DNA from: Paracoccus luteus
GTDB lineage: Bacteria > Pseudomonadota > Alphaproteobacteria > Rhodobacterales > Rhodobacteraceae
Direction of reading: 5' to 3'
Length of the DNA stretch: 44,022 nt
Assembly (NCBI RefSeq): GCF_004522155.1
Contig: NZ_SDEA01000006.1
Coordinates: forward strand, 136,892-180,913
Part shown: positions 17,073-25,589 of the stretch, one piece after another
Layout: each line of letters begins with the position of its first letter
How positions within the stretch are numbered: the stretch's first letter is position 1
Notes under the pieces: model-generated
What the model was told of the DNA's origin: nothing
Seen by the model: only the letters and a program-made list of their open reading frames with translations
The model's database searches: none
Program-made: the position numbers and the translations under genes

Positions 17073-17918
17073 ATGCCAGAACTGCCAGAGGTGGAAACCG
17101 TGCGTCGCGGCCTTGAGCCGCACCTGACGGGGCGGCGGATCGCGCGGGTGGACCAGCGCCGCCCTGACCTGCGCTGGCCCATGCCGCCGGACCTTGTGCA
17201 GGTGCTGACCGGCGCGCAGGTGACGGCGCTGCGGCGGCGGTCGAAATACCTGCTGGCCGACCTTGACCGGGGCGGCAGCCTGCTGGTGCATCTGGGCATG
17301 TCGGGGCGCATCCGCATCGAGGGCGCGGGGCTGGGGCAGTTCCACCATGACGCGACGATCCTGCCGCAGCACGATCATCTGGTGCTGACGACCGACGCCG
17401 GCACGACGATCACCCTGAACGACGCCCGCCGCTTTGGCGCCGTCGATCTGGTGCGCGAGGGCGAAACGCACCCCCTGCTGGCGGCGCTTGGCCCCGAACC
17501 CTTCGCGGCCGAGTTCGACGCGGACCGGCTGGCCGACGCGTTGTCGGGCCGGCGCGCGCCGATCAAGTCGATGCTGCTGGACCAGCGGCTCGTCGCGGGA
17601 CTGGGCAACATCTATGTGTGCGAGGCGCTGTTCCGTGCCGGTATCCACCCCGCGCGCGCCGCCGGACGCATCGGGCGCGCGCGGCTGGCGGCGCTGGTCG
17701 GCCATATCCGCGACGTGCTGGCCGACGCGATCGAGGCGGGGGGATCGTCGCTGCGCGACCATCGCCAGACCTCGGGCGAGCTGGGATATTTCCAGCACGC
17801 CTTCCGTGTCTATGGGCGCGAGGGGCAGCCCTGCCTGCGCCCCGGCTGCGCGGGCAGCATCCGGCGCATCGTGCAGTCGGGCCGGTCCAGCTGGTATTGT
17901 CCCGCCTGCCAGCACTGA
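17073..17918 (+). CDS. mutM: bifunctional DNA-formamidopyrimidine glycosylase / AP lyase
   Basis: Fpg/MutM removes oxidised purines such as 8-oxoguanine and nicks the abasic site. The start is fixed by the catalytic N-terminus [18 protein letters not shown] (Pro2 and Glu3 after Met). The conserved Lys is in [10 protein letters not shown], the helix-two-turn-helix region includes [20 protein letters not shown], and the C-terminal zinc finger has Cys pairs CLRPGC and CPAC at the very end. The first Cys pair is spaced CX4C, which is usual in alphaproteobacteria. It has 281 residues. The frame is open far upstream, but that region is antisense to ubiE. Confidence 0.97.
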   Translation: MPELPEVETVRRGLEPHLTGRRIARVDQRRPDLRWPMPPDLVQVLTGAQVTALRRRSKYLLADLDRGGSLLVHLGMSGRIRIEGAGLGQFHHDATILPQHDHLVLTTDAGTTITLNDARRFGAVDLVREGETHPLLAALGPEPFAAEFDADRLADALSGRRAPIKSMLLDQRLVAGLGNIYVCEALFRAGIHPARAAGRIGRARLAALVGHIRDVLADAIEAGGSSLRDHRQTSGELGYFQHAFRVYGREGQPCLRPGCAGSIRRIVQSGRSSWYCPACQH

Positions 17919-18024
17919 CCGCCACCCCCGGCGATAACGGGATGGAAACCATGCCCTCAGTCGCGGCTGGAACCGCACACGCAGCTTTGATAACCATTCC
18001 TCAACCCTGTGGGAGAATGCTTCG

Positions 18025-18801
18025 ATGGCCTATCAGACCCTGATCGTCGAGATCGCCGACAATGTCGCGCTGATCCGCCTGAACCGACCCGAGGCGCTGA
18101 ACGCGCTGAACGCGCAGCTGCTGTCGGAACTCGCCGCCGCGCTGAAGGCCGCGGACGCGGACAAGGCGGTGCGCTGCGTCGTGCTGACCGGCAGCGAAAA
18201 GGCGTTCGCCGCGGGCGCCGACATCAAGGAAATGGCCGACCGCAGCTATGTCGAGGCGCTGACCGGCAATCTGTTCGGGTCAGACATCGACGCGATCAGC
18301 GCCACGCGCAAGCCGATCATCGCGGCGGTGTCGGGCTATGCTCTGGGCGGCGGATGCGAGCTGGCGATGATGTGCGATTTCATCATCTGCGCCGACAACG
18401 CCAAGTTCGGCCAGCCGGAAATCAACCTGGGCGTGATGGCCGGGATCGGCGGCACGCAGCGCCTGACCGGGCTGGTGGGCAAGTCCAAGTCGATGGACAT
18501 GCACCTGACCGGCCGCTTCATGGACGCGACCGAGGCCGAGCGGTCGGGGCTGGTCAGCCGCGTGGTGCCCGCTGACAAGCTGATGGATGAGGCGATGGGC
18601 GCGGCGAAGAAGATCGCCGCGAAATCCGCCGTGGCCGTGGGCGTCGCCAAGGAAACCGTCAACCGCGCGCTGGAAACCTCGCTGCGCGAGGGGCTGCTGT
18701 TCGAGCGCCGCGCCTTTCAGGCGCTGTTCGCCACCGAGGACCAGAAGGAAGGCATGGCCGCGTTCGTCGAAAAGCGCGAGGCGCAGTTCCGCGACCGCTG
18801 A
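18025..18801 (+). CDS. enoyl-CoA hydratase
   Basis: A 258-residue crotonase-fold protein, most likely the short-chain enoyl-CoA hydratase of fatty-acid or amino-acid beta-oxidation. The oxyanion-hole segment [16 protein letters not shown] is intact. Both catalytic glutamates are present, one in [11 protein letters not shown] and one in [20 protein letters not shown], which argues for a real hydratase rather than a non-hydratase crotonase. The start is supported by GTGGGAGAATGC before the ATG. It stands alone, with mutM upstream on the same strand and a repeat zone downstream. Confidence 0.95.
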   Translation: MAYQTLIVEIADNVALIRLNRPEALNALNAQLLSELAAALKAADADKAVRCVVLTGSEKAFAAGADIKEMADRSYVEALTGNLFGSDIDAISATRKPIIAAVSGYALGGGCELAMMCDFIICADNAKFGQPEINLGVMAGIGGTQRLTGLVGKSKSMDMHLTGRFMDATEAERSGLVSRVVPADKLMDEAMGAAKKIAAKSAVAVGVAKETVNRALETSLREGLLFERRAFQALFATEDQKEGMAAFVEKREAQFRDR

Positions 18802-19336
18802 GGCGGGCGGCGGCTTGCGCGGGTGCGGACGGGGGCTGCGTTGCGCATCCGTTGGGGCTTGGCGCCCCGCCTGCCGTGTTGCCGCGGACCCGCGCACCGG
18901 GTGGGCCACGCGGCGCAACCCGGCTGAGGTCGGGGACTGCGTAGCAGCCGCTGATGCAGCGGCGGGGCATTCGCGTCGGGGCAGGGCTGCCTGGCGTGCG
19001 CTGAGGCGGGATTGCCCGCCCGACGTATCACCGCCGACCCCCGCGCCGGGTGGACCGCGCGGCGCAACCCGCCTGCGGCCGGGGACTGCATGGCAGCCGC
19101 TGACGCGGGGCGGCAGTCCGCATAGGACGGGGGCGACGTTGCCCCGCGGACGCGGGGCGGGGCGGCCCGCATGACGACTGGGGCCGCTGACGCGGGGCGC
19201 GGGTCGTCCGCGCGAGGAAGGGGGCCGCGTAGCGCATCCTCGGGCGCGAGGCCGGGACAAGTCGCATGAGGATCAGGGCTGCGTAGCGCGTCCGCTGCAG
19301 CCTGACGCTAGCGCCCGCCGGGCGTCCGCCGCCCGC
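18802..19336. repeat. GC-rich degenerate repeat zone between ech and a minus-strand gene
   Basis: About 535 bp without a credible gene. A unit of roughly 75 bp occurs at about 18887-18960 and again at 19036-19109, about 86% identical by eye; each carries CGCGGCGCAACCCG followed by GGGGACTGC and GCAGCCGCTGA. A shorter motif of the form GGGCTGCGTAGCGCATCC recurs near 18830, 19228 and 19279, sometimes altered. Short open frames on both strands translate to Arg/Ala/Pro-rich strings with no family resemblance. It looks like a decayed repeat array between the enoyl-CoA hydratase gene and the M48-like gene. Confidence 0.6.
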
Positions 19337-20359
19337 TCAGATGCTGCAGATCTGCTGCAGTTGCACCCATTCGCCCGCCGACAGGATCGGCCGGGCCGGG
19401 GGGGCGGTGCGGAACGGGTCGGCCTCGATCAGCGGCAGGACCGATTCGCCCGTGGGGTCCAGCGACCGGGCGTAAGGCTCGCTGGGCACGCCCGCCTGTT
19501 CCATCCGCGCCAGCAGCGCCTCGTCGGCGGGACGCGCCACCGGCCCCGCCAGCAGCGTCTGACCATAGCCCGCAAGCGCGCCGGCCGGCATCTCGCCTGC
19601 GGTCAGCATCTCGATCGCGGCCCGTGTCCCCGCCCGCTGGATCGCGCCCAGCAGGGGATCGTGGGCGTTGGCCACCTCGTCCGCGGCCAGCACGTGGCCC
19701 GCGGCGATGGCGGGGTCGTCCTTGCCGGCGATCAGATCGTCCCCGATCACGATCATGCGGCCCGGCAGGGCGCGCGCGCCCCGCAGCGTCGCGGGCAGCA
19801 CGACGATGCGCCCCTGCGGTCCCAGCAGCCGCCCGGCCAGCCGGTCCAGCACCGCCGATCCGGCGGCGCGCGAACATTCCGGCCCGGTGGCCAGCCGCAG
19901 GTCGGCCAGTATCTGGTTGCCGATGGCGACCTGCTGCGCGGGGGGCGAGATGCGCGCCGCGTGGCGCTGGATCGCGCCCGGCATCCAGACCGCCGCCGCG
20001 ACCAGCGCGACAGCCGCCAGCGCCAGCATCATCCCGCCACGGACCCGGCCCGGCCGGGGGCGGCCCGCCGATATGGCGGTGTGGATACGCTCGATGGCGT
20101 CCACCATCAGCGTGTCGTCGATTTCCAGCACCTCGTCCCGCTCGGTCCCGCCGGGGGCGAATATCGCGGGGCGCTGGCCGGGGTTCAGCCGGGTAACGGC
20201 GGGCAACGACCAGTGCGACAGCGGTTCCTCGGACCGCGGATCGCGCAGGATCAGCGTGGCGTCGCCGAAGGCCACCACCACGTCGCGCAGCCGGTCGTCG
20301 GGCGAGGGACGCCAGACCCCCGACGATTCAAGCCGCTGATACTGCGCAAGCGCGGTCAC
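19337..20359 (-). CDS. membrane-anchored M48-like protein lacking the HExxH zinc motif
   Basis: A 340-residue protein starting at GTG. An N-terminal beta-rich part (residues 1-95, with SGVWRPSPDDRLRDVVVAFG and LSHWSLPAVTRLNPGQ) precedes one membrane segment (109-126). The C-terminal half follows the plan of M48 peptidases: PAQQVAIGNQIL, SAVLDRLAGRL, then ARALPGRMIVIGDDLIAG, corresponding to the family's NAFALPGG segment. Where M48 enzymes carry HExxH, this protein reads GHVLAADEVA (His222), so the zinc site appears lost. It ends with PILSAGEWVQLQQIC, like Rhodobacterales M48 relatives. It is probably a catalytically inactive peptidase relative at the inner membrane. The assignment is by motif alignment in the head only. 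Confidence 0.65.
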   Translation of the reverse strand: MTALAQYQRLESSGVWRPSPDDRLRDVVVAFGDATLILRDPRSEEPLSHWSLPAVTRLNPGQRPAIFAPGGTERDEVLEIDDTLMVDAIERIHTAISAGRPRPGRVRGGMMLALAAVALVAAAVWMPGAIQRHAARISPPAQQVAIGNQILADLRLATGPECSRAAGSAVLDRLAGRLLGPQGRIVVLPATLRGARALPGRMIVIGDDLIAGKDDPAIAAGHVLAADEVANAHDPLLGAIQRAGTRAAIEMLTAGEMPAGALAGYGQTLLAGPVARPADEALLARMEQAGVPSEPYARSLDPTGESVLPLIEADPFRTAPPARPILSAGEWVQLQQICSI

Positions 20360-20498
20360 CTGTGCGAAAGCCCCTTGCCCGTGTGATCACGGCCACTTTG
20401 CGGCCTTGGGGCCCGTCCGTCCAGATCGCCGTCCAGATCATCCATCCAAGGCGCGCGCATGGCGGGTCCGGCGGCAGGGGGGGCGGCAGGGCGGGCGC

Positions 20499-21401
20499 TC
20501 ACTCCTCGGCCGGGGCCATTCCGCGTTCGCGGGCCAGCTTGCGCATCCGTTCCTGCAGCTTTTCAAAGGCGCGGACCTCGATCTGGCGGATACGCTCGCG
20601 CGAGACGCCATAGCGCACCGACAGATCCTCAAGCGTCATCGGGTCGTCGCGCAGGCGGCGTTCCACCAGAATGTCGCGTTCGCGGTCGTTCAGCACGTCA
20701 ATGGCGGCCGCCAGCATCTGGCGGCGGGTGTCCAGCTCGTCGGCCTCGGCAAAGGCTTCAGCCTGGTTGGCAGTCTCGTCCTCCAGCCAGTCCTGCCACT
20801 GAGCGGCCGAATCGCCCTCGGCCCCGCCCACCGTGGCGTTCAGCGAGGCGTCGCCGCCCGACAGGCGGCGATTCATCTCGACCACCTCGCGCTCCGTCAC
20901 GCTGAGATCCTTGGCGATGCGCGCCACGTTTTCGGGCCGCAAATCGCCCTCTTCCAGCGCACCCAGCTTGGACTTGGCCTTGCGCAGGTTGAAGAACAGC
21001 TTTTTCTGCCCGCTGGTGGTGCCCATCTTCACCAGGCTCCAGGATCGCAGGATGTATTCCTGGATCGACGCCCTGATCCACCACATCGCATAGGTGGCAA
21101 GGCGAAAGCCGCGTTCCGGGTCGAATCGCTTGACCGCCTGCATCAGCCCGACATTCGCCTCGGATATGACCTCGGCCTGTGGCAGGCCATAGCCGCGATA
21201 GCCCATCGCGATCTTGGCCGCCAGGCGCAGGTGGCTGGTCACAAGCCTGTGGGCGGCCTCGCTGTCCTCGTGGTCGACCCACGCCTTGGCCAGCATGTAT
21301 TCCTCTTCCGGTTCCAGCAGGGGGAACTTGCGGATTTCCTGCAGATAGCGGTTCAGCCCCTGTTCGGGGCTGGGCGCGGGAAGGTTGGTATAGCTGGCCA
21401 T
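20499..21401 (-). CDS. rpoH: RNA polymerase heat-shock sigma factor RpoH (RpoHI type)
   Basis: A 300-residue sigma-32 factor. Region 2 contains EANVGLMQAVKRFDPERGFR and LATYAMWWIRASIQEYIL, the RpoH box is QKKLFFNLR at residues 132-140, and region 4.2 has LEDLSVRYGVSRERIRQIE. The N-terminus (NLPAPSPEQGLNRYLQEIRK) resembles the RpoHI rather than the RpoHII group of Rhodobacter. It should direct transcription of heat-shock genes, and a candidate target, hsp20, lies about 12 kb away. It is 53 bp downstream of rluD on the same strand. Confidence 0.97.
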   Translation of the reverse strand: MASYTNLPAPSPEQGLNRYLQEIRKFPLLEPEEEYMLAKAWVDHEDSEAAHRLVTSHLRLAAKIAMGYRGYGLPQAEVISEANVGLMQAVKRFDPERGFRLATYAMWWIRASIQEYILRSWSLVKMGTTSGQKKLFFNLRKAKSKLGALEEGDLRPENVARIAKDLSVTEREVVEMNRRLSGGDASLNATVGGAEGDSAAQWQDWLEDETANQAEAFAEADELDTRRQMLAAAIDVLNDRERDILVERRLRDDPMTLEDLSVRYGVSRERIRQIEVRAFEKLQERMRKLARERGMAPAEE

Positions 21402-21454
21402 CGGAATCCTGTCTGGCCCCCTTGGATGGGCGGCCGCTTGCGAATCGAACGCCC

Positions 21455-22507
21455 CTAGGGGGCCGGGGTTCCCCGCACACGGGCCAGCAGCGCGGCCATG
21501 TCAGGGGGCAGGGGGCTGTCGAACGCCAGCCAGCGCCCGTCGGGATGGGCAAATCCCAGATGTGCGGCATGCAGCGCCTGCCGCGGGAATGCCGCGATGG
21601 CGGCCGCCGCCTCCGCCCCCAGCGCGCGGGCCGAGGGCTTGCGCGCGCCGCCATAGGTCGGGTCGCCGACCAGCCCCAGCCCGCAATGCGCCAGATGCAC
21701 GCGGATCTGGTGTGTCCGTCCCGTTTCCAGCCGGCATTCCGCCAGCATTGCCGCGGGGGGCGTGCCGAACGCCTCGATCATCCGCGCCCGCGTGACAGCC
21801 GCACGGCCGCCGTCGAACCGCACCGCCTGCCGCTGCCGGTCGGTCGGGTGGCGGTCCAGCCCCGTGGCGATCCGCAGCACGCCGCCCGGTTCCATCGTGA
21901 CGCCGCGCAGGCCGCGCAGGCGGGGGTCGGCGGCGTCGATGGTGCCGTGCGCCACCGCCAGATAGCGGCGCGCGGCCGAATGGTCGGCGAACTGCGCGGC
22001 AAGCGTCTGGTGCGCCAGGTCGGTCTTGGCGACGACCAGCAACCCCGAGGTGTCCTTGTCGATGCGGTGCACGATCCCCGGCCGCGCCGCGCCGCCGATG
22101 CCCGACAGGCTGCCCGCGCAATGCGCCAGCAGCGCGTTGACCAGCGTGCCGTCGGGACTGCCGGGGGCGGGGTGGACGACCATGCCGGCGGGCTTGTCGA
22201 TGACGATCAGGGCGTCGTCCTCGTAGACGACGGACAGGTCCATCGCCTGCGGCTGCGCCTCGATCGGGGCGGGCTCGCCGATGGTCACGCGATAGTCGCC
22301 GGGCCGGGCGCGGGCCTTGCCGTCGGTGACGGGGCCGCCGGGTCCGGTCACGGCGCCCTGCGCGATCAGCCGCGACAGGCGCGAGCGTGACAGCGCCGCA
22401 CCCGCTGGCGCGGCGGCGGCCAGCGCCTTATCAAGCCGCTCGGGGTCGGTCCCGTCGGCGGGGCCGTCCCGCGGCCCTTCGGGTATGGTCAGGATGAGGT
22501 CAGGCAT
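21455..22507 (-). CDS. rluD: RluA/RluD family 23S rRNA pseudouridine synthase
   Basis: A 350-residue pseudouridine synthase. An N-terminal S4-like RNA-binding part (about 22-80, PERLDKALAAAAPAG and SRLIAQGAVT) is followed by the catalytic domain. The catalytic Asp150 is in HRIDKDTSGLLVVAKT, and GRTHQIRVHLAHCGLGLVGD is the second family signature. RluD acts on helix 69 of 23S rRNA, but within the RluA/C/D group the exact target is inferred. The ATG at 22507 overlaps by 2 nt the start codon of the divergent DUF6476 gene. It lies upstream of rpoH in the same direction. Confidence 0.9.
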   Translation of the reverse strand: MPDLILTIPEGPRDGPADGTDPERLDKALAAAAPAGAALSRSRLSRLIAQGAVTGPGGPVTDGKARARPGDYRVTIGEPAPIEAQPQAMDLSVVYEDDALIVIDKPAGMVVHPAPGSPDGTLVNALLAHCAGSLSGIGGAARPGIVHRIDKDTSGLLVVAKTDLAHQTLAAQFADHSAARRYLAVAHGTIDAADPRLRGLRGVTMEPGGVLRIATGLDRHPTDRQRQAVRFDGGRAAVTRARMIEAFGTPPAAMLAECRLETGRTHQIRVHLAHCGLGLVGDPTYGGARKPSARALGAEAAAAIAAFPRQALHAAHLGFAHPDGRWLAFDSPLPPDMAALLARVRGTPAP

Positions 22508-22814
22508 GGCGCGGCATGATAGCGATACCGGCGCGGCGGCGAAAGTGCCGGAACTGGCCCTGCTGCGCCGCGTCGTCGTCGGCCTGGCGCTGGTCATGGG
22601 GCTGGGGATCGCGGCGATCGTGGCGATCCTATGGCTGCGCCTGTCGCAGCCGCCGCTGCCGGAACTGCCCGGCGCCATCGCCCTGCCCGCAGGCGCGCGG
22701 GCGGCGGCGGTGACGTTCGCCCGCGACTGGACGGTGGTGGTGACCGACGGGGGCGAGATCCTGCTTTACGACCGCACCGGCGCGCTGCGCCAAAGGGTCG
22801 CGCCGGACGCGTGA
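22506..22814 (+). CDS. DUF6476 family small membrane protein
   Basis: A 102-residue protein with one membrane segment (VVVGLALVMGLGIAAIVAIL, about residues 23-42), a short cytoplasmic N-terminus and a periplasmic or exposed C-terminal part (AAVTFARDWTVVVTDGGEIL, then LYDRTGALRQRV). It resembles the small Rhodobacterales DUF6476 proteins often found beside the RluD-type gene. The function is unknown. Its ATG shares two bases with the start codon of the divergent rluD-type gene. Confidence 0.75.
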   Translation: MARHDSDTGAAAKVPELALLRRVVVGLALVMGLGIAAIVAILWLRLSQPPLPELPGAIALPAGARAAAVTFARDWTVVVTDGGEILLYDRTGALRQRVAPDA

Positions 22815-22856
22815 TTGCCGCCGGGCGCGGGGGTTGGGGGGGCGCGGGGCGCGATC

Positions 22857-23363
22857 TCAGCCCTTGCCGGCAGGCTCCATGTCGGCAGGCGGCGCGTCCG
22901 CCTGGCTGACATGCGGCGCATCTGCCGCGCCCGCCTTGCCCGCGTCGGTCGTCCCGGCGGCACCCATGTCCGCGGCGGGTGCGTCGGCCTGGCTGACGTG
23001 CGGCGCGTCTGCCGCCTCCGCCTTGCCCGCGTCGGGGGACGTCATGTCCGCCGCGGGGGCGTCGGCCTGGCTGACATGCGGGGCCTGTGCAGGCGCGCCG
23101 CCGGGTGCCGAGGCGTCTGCGGACCCGCCCATACCCCCGATCAGGGCGCGCAGTTCCGCATTCTCGGTCCGGGCCTTGATCGCCATCTCGCGCACGGCCT
23201 CGAACTCTTCGCGGGTGACAAAGTCGCGCTCGGCCAGCCAGCGGTCCACCCAGCCCTTGAAGGCGGTCTCGGCCTCGTCCTTGGCGCCCTGCGCCACGCC
23301 CATCGCGTTGGTCATCAGGCGGGCCATGTCGTCGAAAAAGCGGTTGGGTCCGGGGCTGGTCAT
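22857..23363 (-). CDS. ubiK: UbiK-like accessory factor (BMFP domain) with repeat-bearing tail
   Basis: A 168-residue protein. Residues 1-78 match the BMFP/UbiK family: an N-terminal FFDDMARLMTNAMGVAQGAK, then FKGWVDRWLAERDFVTREEF and a coiled-coil heptad segment with AIKARTENAELRALI. UbiK homologues assist ubiquinone synthesis, consistent with ubiE/ubiB in the window, though it is not adjacent to them. The remaining half is an Ala/Asp/Pro-rich tail in which PHVSQADAP occurs three times (residues 95, 121 and 150). Family members are usually much shorter (about 80-110 residues). It is divergent from lgt and has a plausible promoter upstream. Confidence 0.85.
   Translation of the reverse strand: MTSPGPNRFFDDMARLMTNAMGVAQGAKDEAETAFKGWVDRWLAERDFVTREEFEAVREMAIKARTENAELRALIGGMGGSADASAPGGAPAQAPHVSQADAPAADMTSPDAGKAEAADAPHVSQADAPAADMGAAGTTDAGKAGAADAPHVSQADAPPADMEPAGKG
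22878..23081 (-). repeat. in-frame tandem repeats in the ubiK tail
   Basis: Three copies of a unit coding PHVSQADAP(A/P)ADM, spaced 26 and 29 residues apart, with linkers sharing DAGKA(E/G)AADA. They lie inside the 3' half of the ubiK-like gene and stay in frame, suggesting recent repeat expansion in the low-complexity tail. Confidence 0.85.
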
Positions 23364-23391
23364 GGGCGATCCTTTCGCGTCCGTTGCCGCC

Positions 23392-23420
23392 TATATGGCG
23401 CGGGGGCGGGTTTGCTTCAA
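23392..23420 (-). promoter_or_regulatory. candidate housekeeping promoter of ubiK
   Basis: On the minus strand TTGAAG (23415-23420) and CATATA (23392-23397) are separated by 17 nt, a fair match to the housekeeping sigma consensus. The -10 box lies 28 nt before the ubiK start codon, which has an AAAGGA ribosome-binding site. Confidence 0.5.
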
Positions 23421-23482
23421 TGTCCCGCGGTTGACACCTTGCGCGCGCGCCGCCAAGCCTGCGCCACCCGCGCGAGGAGCCG

Positions 23483-24352
23483 ATGATCCCTTTTCCAGAC
23501 ATTTCGCCCGAAATCTTCACCGTCGATCTGTTCGGCCGCGAGTTCGCCCTGCGCTGGTATGCGATGGCCTATCTGGTCGGGCTGATCGCCGGCTGGCGGA
23601 TCATCGTCGCGCTGATGCGCCGCCCGGCGCTGTGGGGCGGCACCGCGCCGATGGCCCCCGAAAGGGTCGAGGAGCTGCTGACCTGGATCGTCGCGGGTGT
23701 GGTGCTGGGCGGACGGCTGGGATTCGTGCTGTTCTACGAGCCGGCCTATTACCTGGCGAACCCCGGCCAGATCCCGATCCTGTGGCAGGGGGGCATGTCG
23801 TTTCACGGCGGCTTTCTGGGCGTCGTCGCCGCCGCGTGGCTGTTTGCCCGCCGCAACGGCATCGCGCCCCTGCGGCTGGCCGACGCGCTGGCGGTGGCGA
23901 CGCCCGTCGGGCTGTTTCTGGGCCGCATCGCCAATTTCATCAACGCCGAGCTGTGGGGCCGTCCGACCGACCTGCCCTGGGGCGTGATCTTCCCCGGCCA
24001 GGCCGCGCAGGACTGCCCCGGCGTCACCGGCCCCTGCGCCCGCCACCCCAGTCAACTGTACGAGGCCGGGATGGAGGGCATCCTGCTGGGCCTTGCCCTG
24101 CTGTGGCTGGTCCGCCGCGGCGGCCTGCGCCGCCCGGGGCTGGCGCTGGGGGTGTTCCTGTCGGGCTATGGCCTTGCGCGGTTCATCGTCGAGTTCTTCC
24201 GCCAGGCCGACGCGCAGTTCGTCACGCCGGACAACCCCTGGGGGCATGTGCTGGGCGGGCCGGTCTGGGGGCTGACGATGGGGCAGCTGCTGTCGCTGCC
24301 GATGATCCTTGCCGGGCTGGGCTTTGTGCTGTGGGCGCGGCGGGGGCGATGA
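23483..24352 (+). CDS. lgt: prolipoprotein diacylglyceryl transferase
   Basis: Lgt transfers diacylglycerol from phosphatidylglycerol to the lipobox cysteine of prelipoproteins in the inner membrane. It has 289 residues with about seven membrane segments. Family marks are [33 protein letters not shown], the essential-His segment [16 protein letters not shown] and the signature [20 protein letters not shown] late Arg/Glu segment ([14 protein letters not shown]) is also present. GAGGAG precedes the ATG. Its stop overlaps the next gene's start (ATGA), and lgt-midA-pgeF is a common alphaproteobacterial order. Confidence 0.97.
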   Translation: MIPFPDISPEIFTVDLFGREFALRWYAMAYLVGLIAGWRIIVALMRRPALWGGTAPMAPERVEELLTWIVAGVVLGGRLGFVLFYEPAYYLANPGQIPILWQGGMSFHGGFLGVVAAAWLFARRNGIAPLRLADALAVATPVGLFLGRIANFINAELWGRPTDLPWGVIFPGQAAQDCPGVTGPCARHPSQLYEAGMEGILLGLALLWLVRRGGLRRPGLALGVFLSGYGLARFIVEFFRQADAQFVTPDNPWGHVLGGPVWGLTMGQLLSLPMILAGLGFVLWARRGR

Positions 24353-25428
24353 CGGCCCTGGGCCGCATCATCGCCGCCCGCATCGCGGCCGAGGGGCCGA
24401 TGCGGCTGGACGACTATATGCGGCTGTGCCTGCTGCACCCCGATCATGGCTATTACGCGACCCGCGACCCGTTCGGCGCGGGCGGCGATTTCACCACCGC
24501 GCCGGAAATCAGCCAGATGTTCAGCGAGATGGTCGGGCTTGCGCTGGCGCAGGCGTGGCTGGACCAGGGCGCGCCGGCGCCATTCACGCTGGCCGAGCTG
24601 GGGCCGGGGCGCGGCACGCTGATGGCCGACATCCTGCGGGCGACGCGCAAGGTGCCCGGCTTTGCCGATGCCGCCCGCGTCGTGCTGGTCGAGGCGTCGG
24701 CGCATCTGCGCGGCGTCCAGCGCGACCGGCTGGGCGCGGTTGCGCATTGCGACGACGCCGGTGCGCTGCCCGACGACCGGCCGCTGTTCCTTGTCGCCAA
24801 CGAGTTCTTTGACGCGCTGCCGATCCGGCAGTTCCAGCGGGTCCGGTGCGGCTGGGCGGAACGCATGGTGACGCTGGCAGGCGACCGCCTGGCGATGGCG
24901 CTGGCCCCGCCCGTCGCGCTGGACCGGCAGGCATCTGATGGCGAGGTGTGGGAGACCTGCGCCGAGGCGCTGCCCGTCATGGCCGCCGTCGCGGGCAGGA
25001 TCGCGCGCCACGGCGGGGCCGCGATCGTCATCGACTATGGCACATGGGACGGGCGCGGCGACAGTTTCCAGGCGCTGCGGGGCCATGCGCCCACGGACCC
25101 GCTGGCCCAGCCGGGGCTGGCCGACCTGACGGCGCATGTCGATTTCGCACCGCTGGCTGCGGCGGCGCTGGCGGCGGGGGCCGCCGCCTCGGCGCCTGTG
25201 CCGCAGGGCGACTGGCTGCTGGGACTGGGCATCGCGCAGCGCGCGTCGCGGCTGGCGGCCGCGGGCGACGCGGGCGCGGCCGGGGCGCTTGACCGCTTGA
25301 CCAGCCCCGTCCGGATGGGACAGTTGTTCAAGGCGATGGCCGTCTGGCCACGTCCCGCCCCGCCGCCGCCCGGCTTTCTTGCACTGACGCGGCCCGCCCC
25401 GGCCCCGTGCCGCCCGCCCGAGACCTGA
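24349..25428 (+). CDS. SAM-dependent methyltransferase, MidA/NDUFAF7 family
   Basis: A 359-residue class I methyltransferase of the DUF185/MidA family. The N-terminus [19 protein letters not shown] and [20 protein letters not shown] are diagnostic, and motif I is [31 protein letters not shown] and [18 protein letters not shown] follow. The mitochondrial homologue NDUFAF7 methylates an arginine of complex I subunit NDUFS2, and a similar role in bacteria is plausible but unproven. It is coupled to lgt by an ATGA overlap. The C-terminus is Pro/Ala-rich, beyond the conserved domain. Confidence 0.92.
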   Translation: MTALGRIIAARIAAEGPMRLDDYMRLCLLHPDHGYYATRDPFGAGGDFTTAPEISQMFSEMVGLALAQAWLDQGAPAPFTLAELGPGRGTLMADILRATRKVPGFADAARVVLVEASAHLRGVQRDRLGAVAHCDDAGALPDDRPLFLVANEFFDALPIRQFQRVRCGWAERMVTLAGDRLAMALAPPVALDRQASDGEVWETCAEALPVMAAVAGRIARHGGAAIVIDYGTWDGRGDSFQALRGHAPTDPLAQPGLADLTAHVDFAPLAAAALAAGAAASAPVPQGDWLLGLGIAQRASRLAAAGDAGAAGALDRLTSPVRMGQLFKAMAVWPRPAPPPPGFLALTRPAPAPCRPPET

Positions 25429-25483
25429 AGACCGGCCCCGCGCGCCGCGGGACCGCTGTCGCCCCGCCACACCGATCCGCCCG

Positions 25484-25571
25484 CGCCGACCTCGTCCACG
25501 CCGACCCCGCCCGCCCCGACCCCGCCCGCCCCGACCCCGCCCGCGCCGACCCTGCCCGCGCCACCCTGTCC
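25484..25571. repeat. 15-bp tandem repeat upstream of pgeF
   Basis: Five full copies and one partial copy of a 15-bp unit (form CSCCGACCCCGCCCG) between the methyltransferase and pgeF. The unit length is a multiple of three. In the pgeF frame it would code DPARP/DPARA pentapeptides if translation began at the GTG at 25407. Confidence 0.9.
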
Positions 25572-25589
25572 AGACCCGAGTTGCCGCCG

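Noticed and set aside
18802..19336. Small Arg/Ala/Pro-rich frames in the repeat zone as genes
   Set aside because: They overlap on both strands, lack ribosome-binding sites and any family similarity, and change with the repeat phase.
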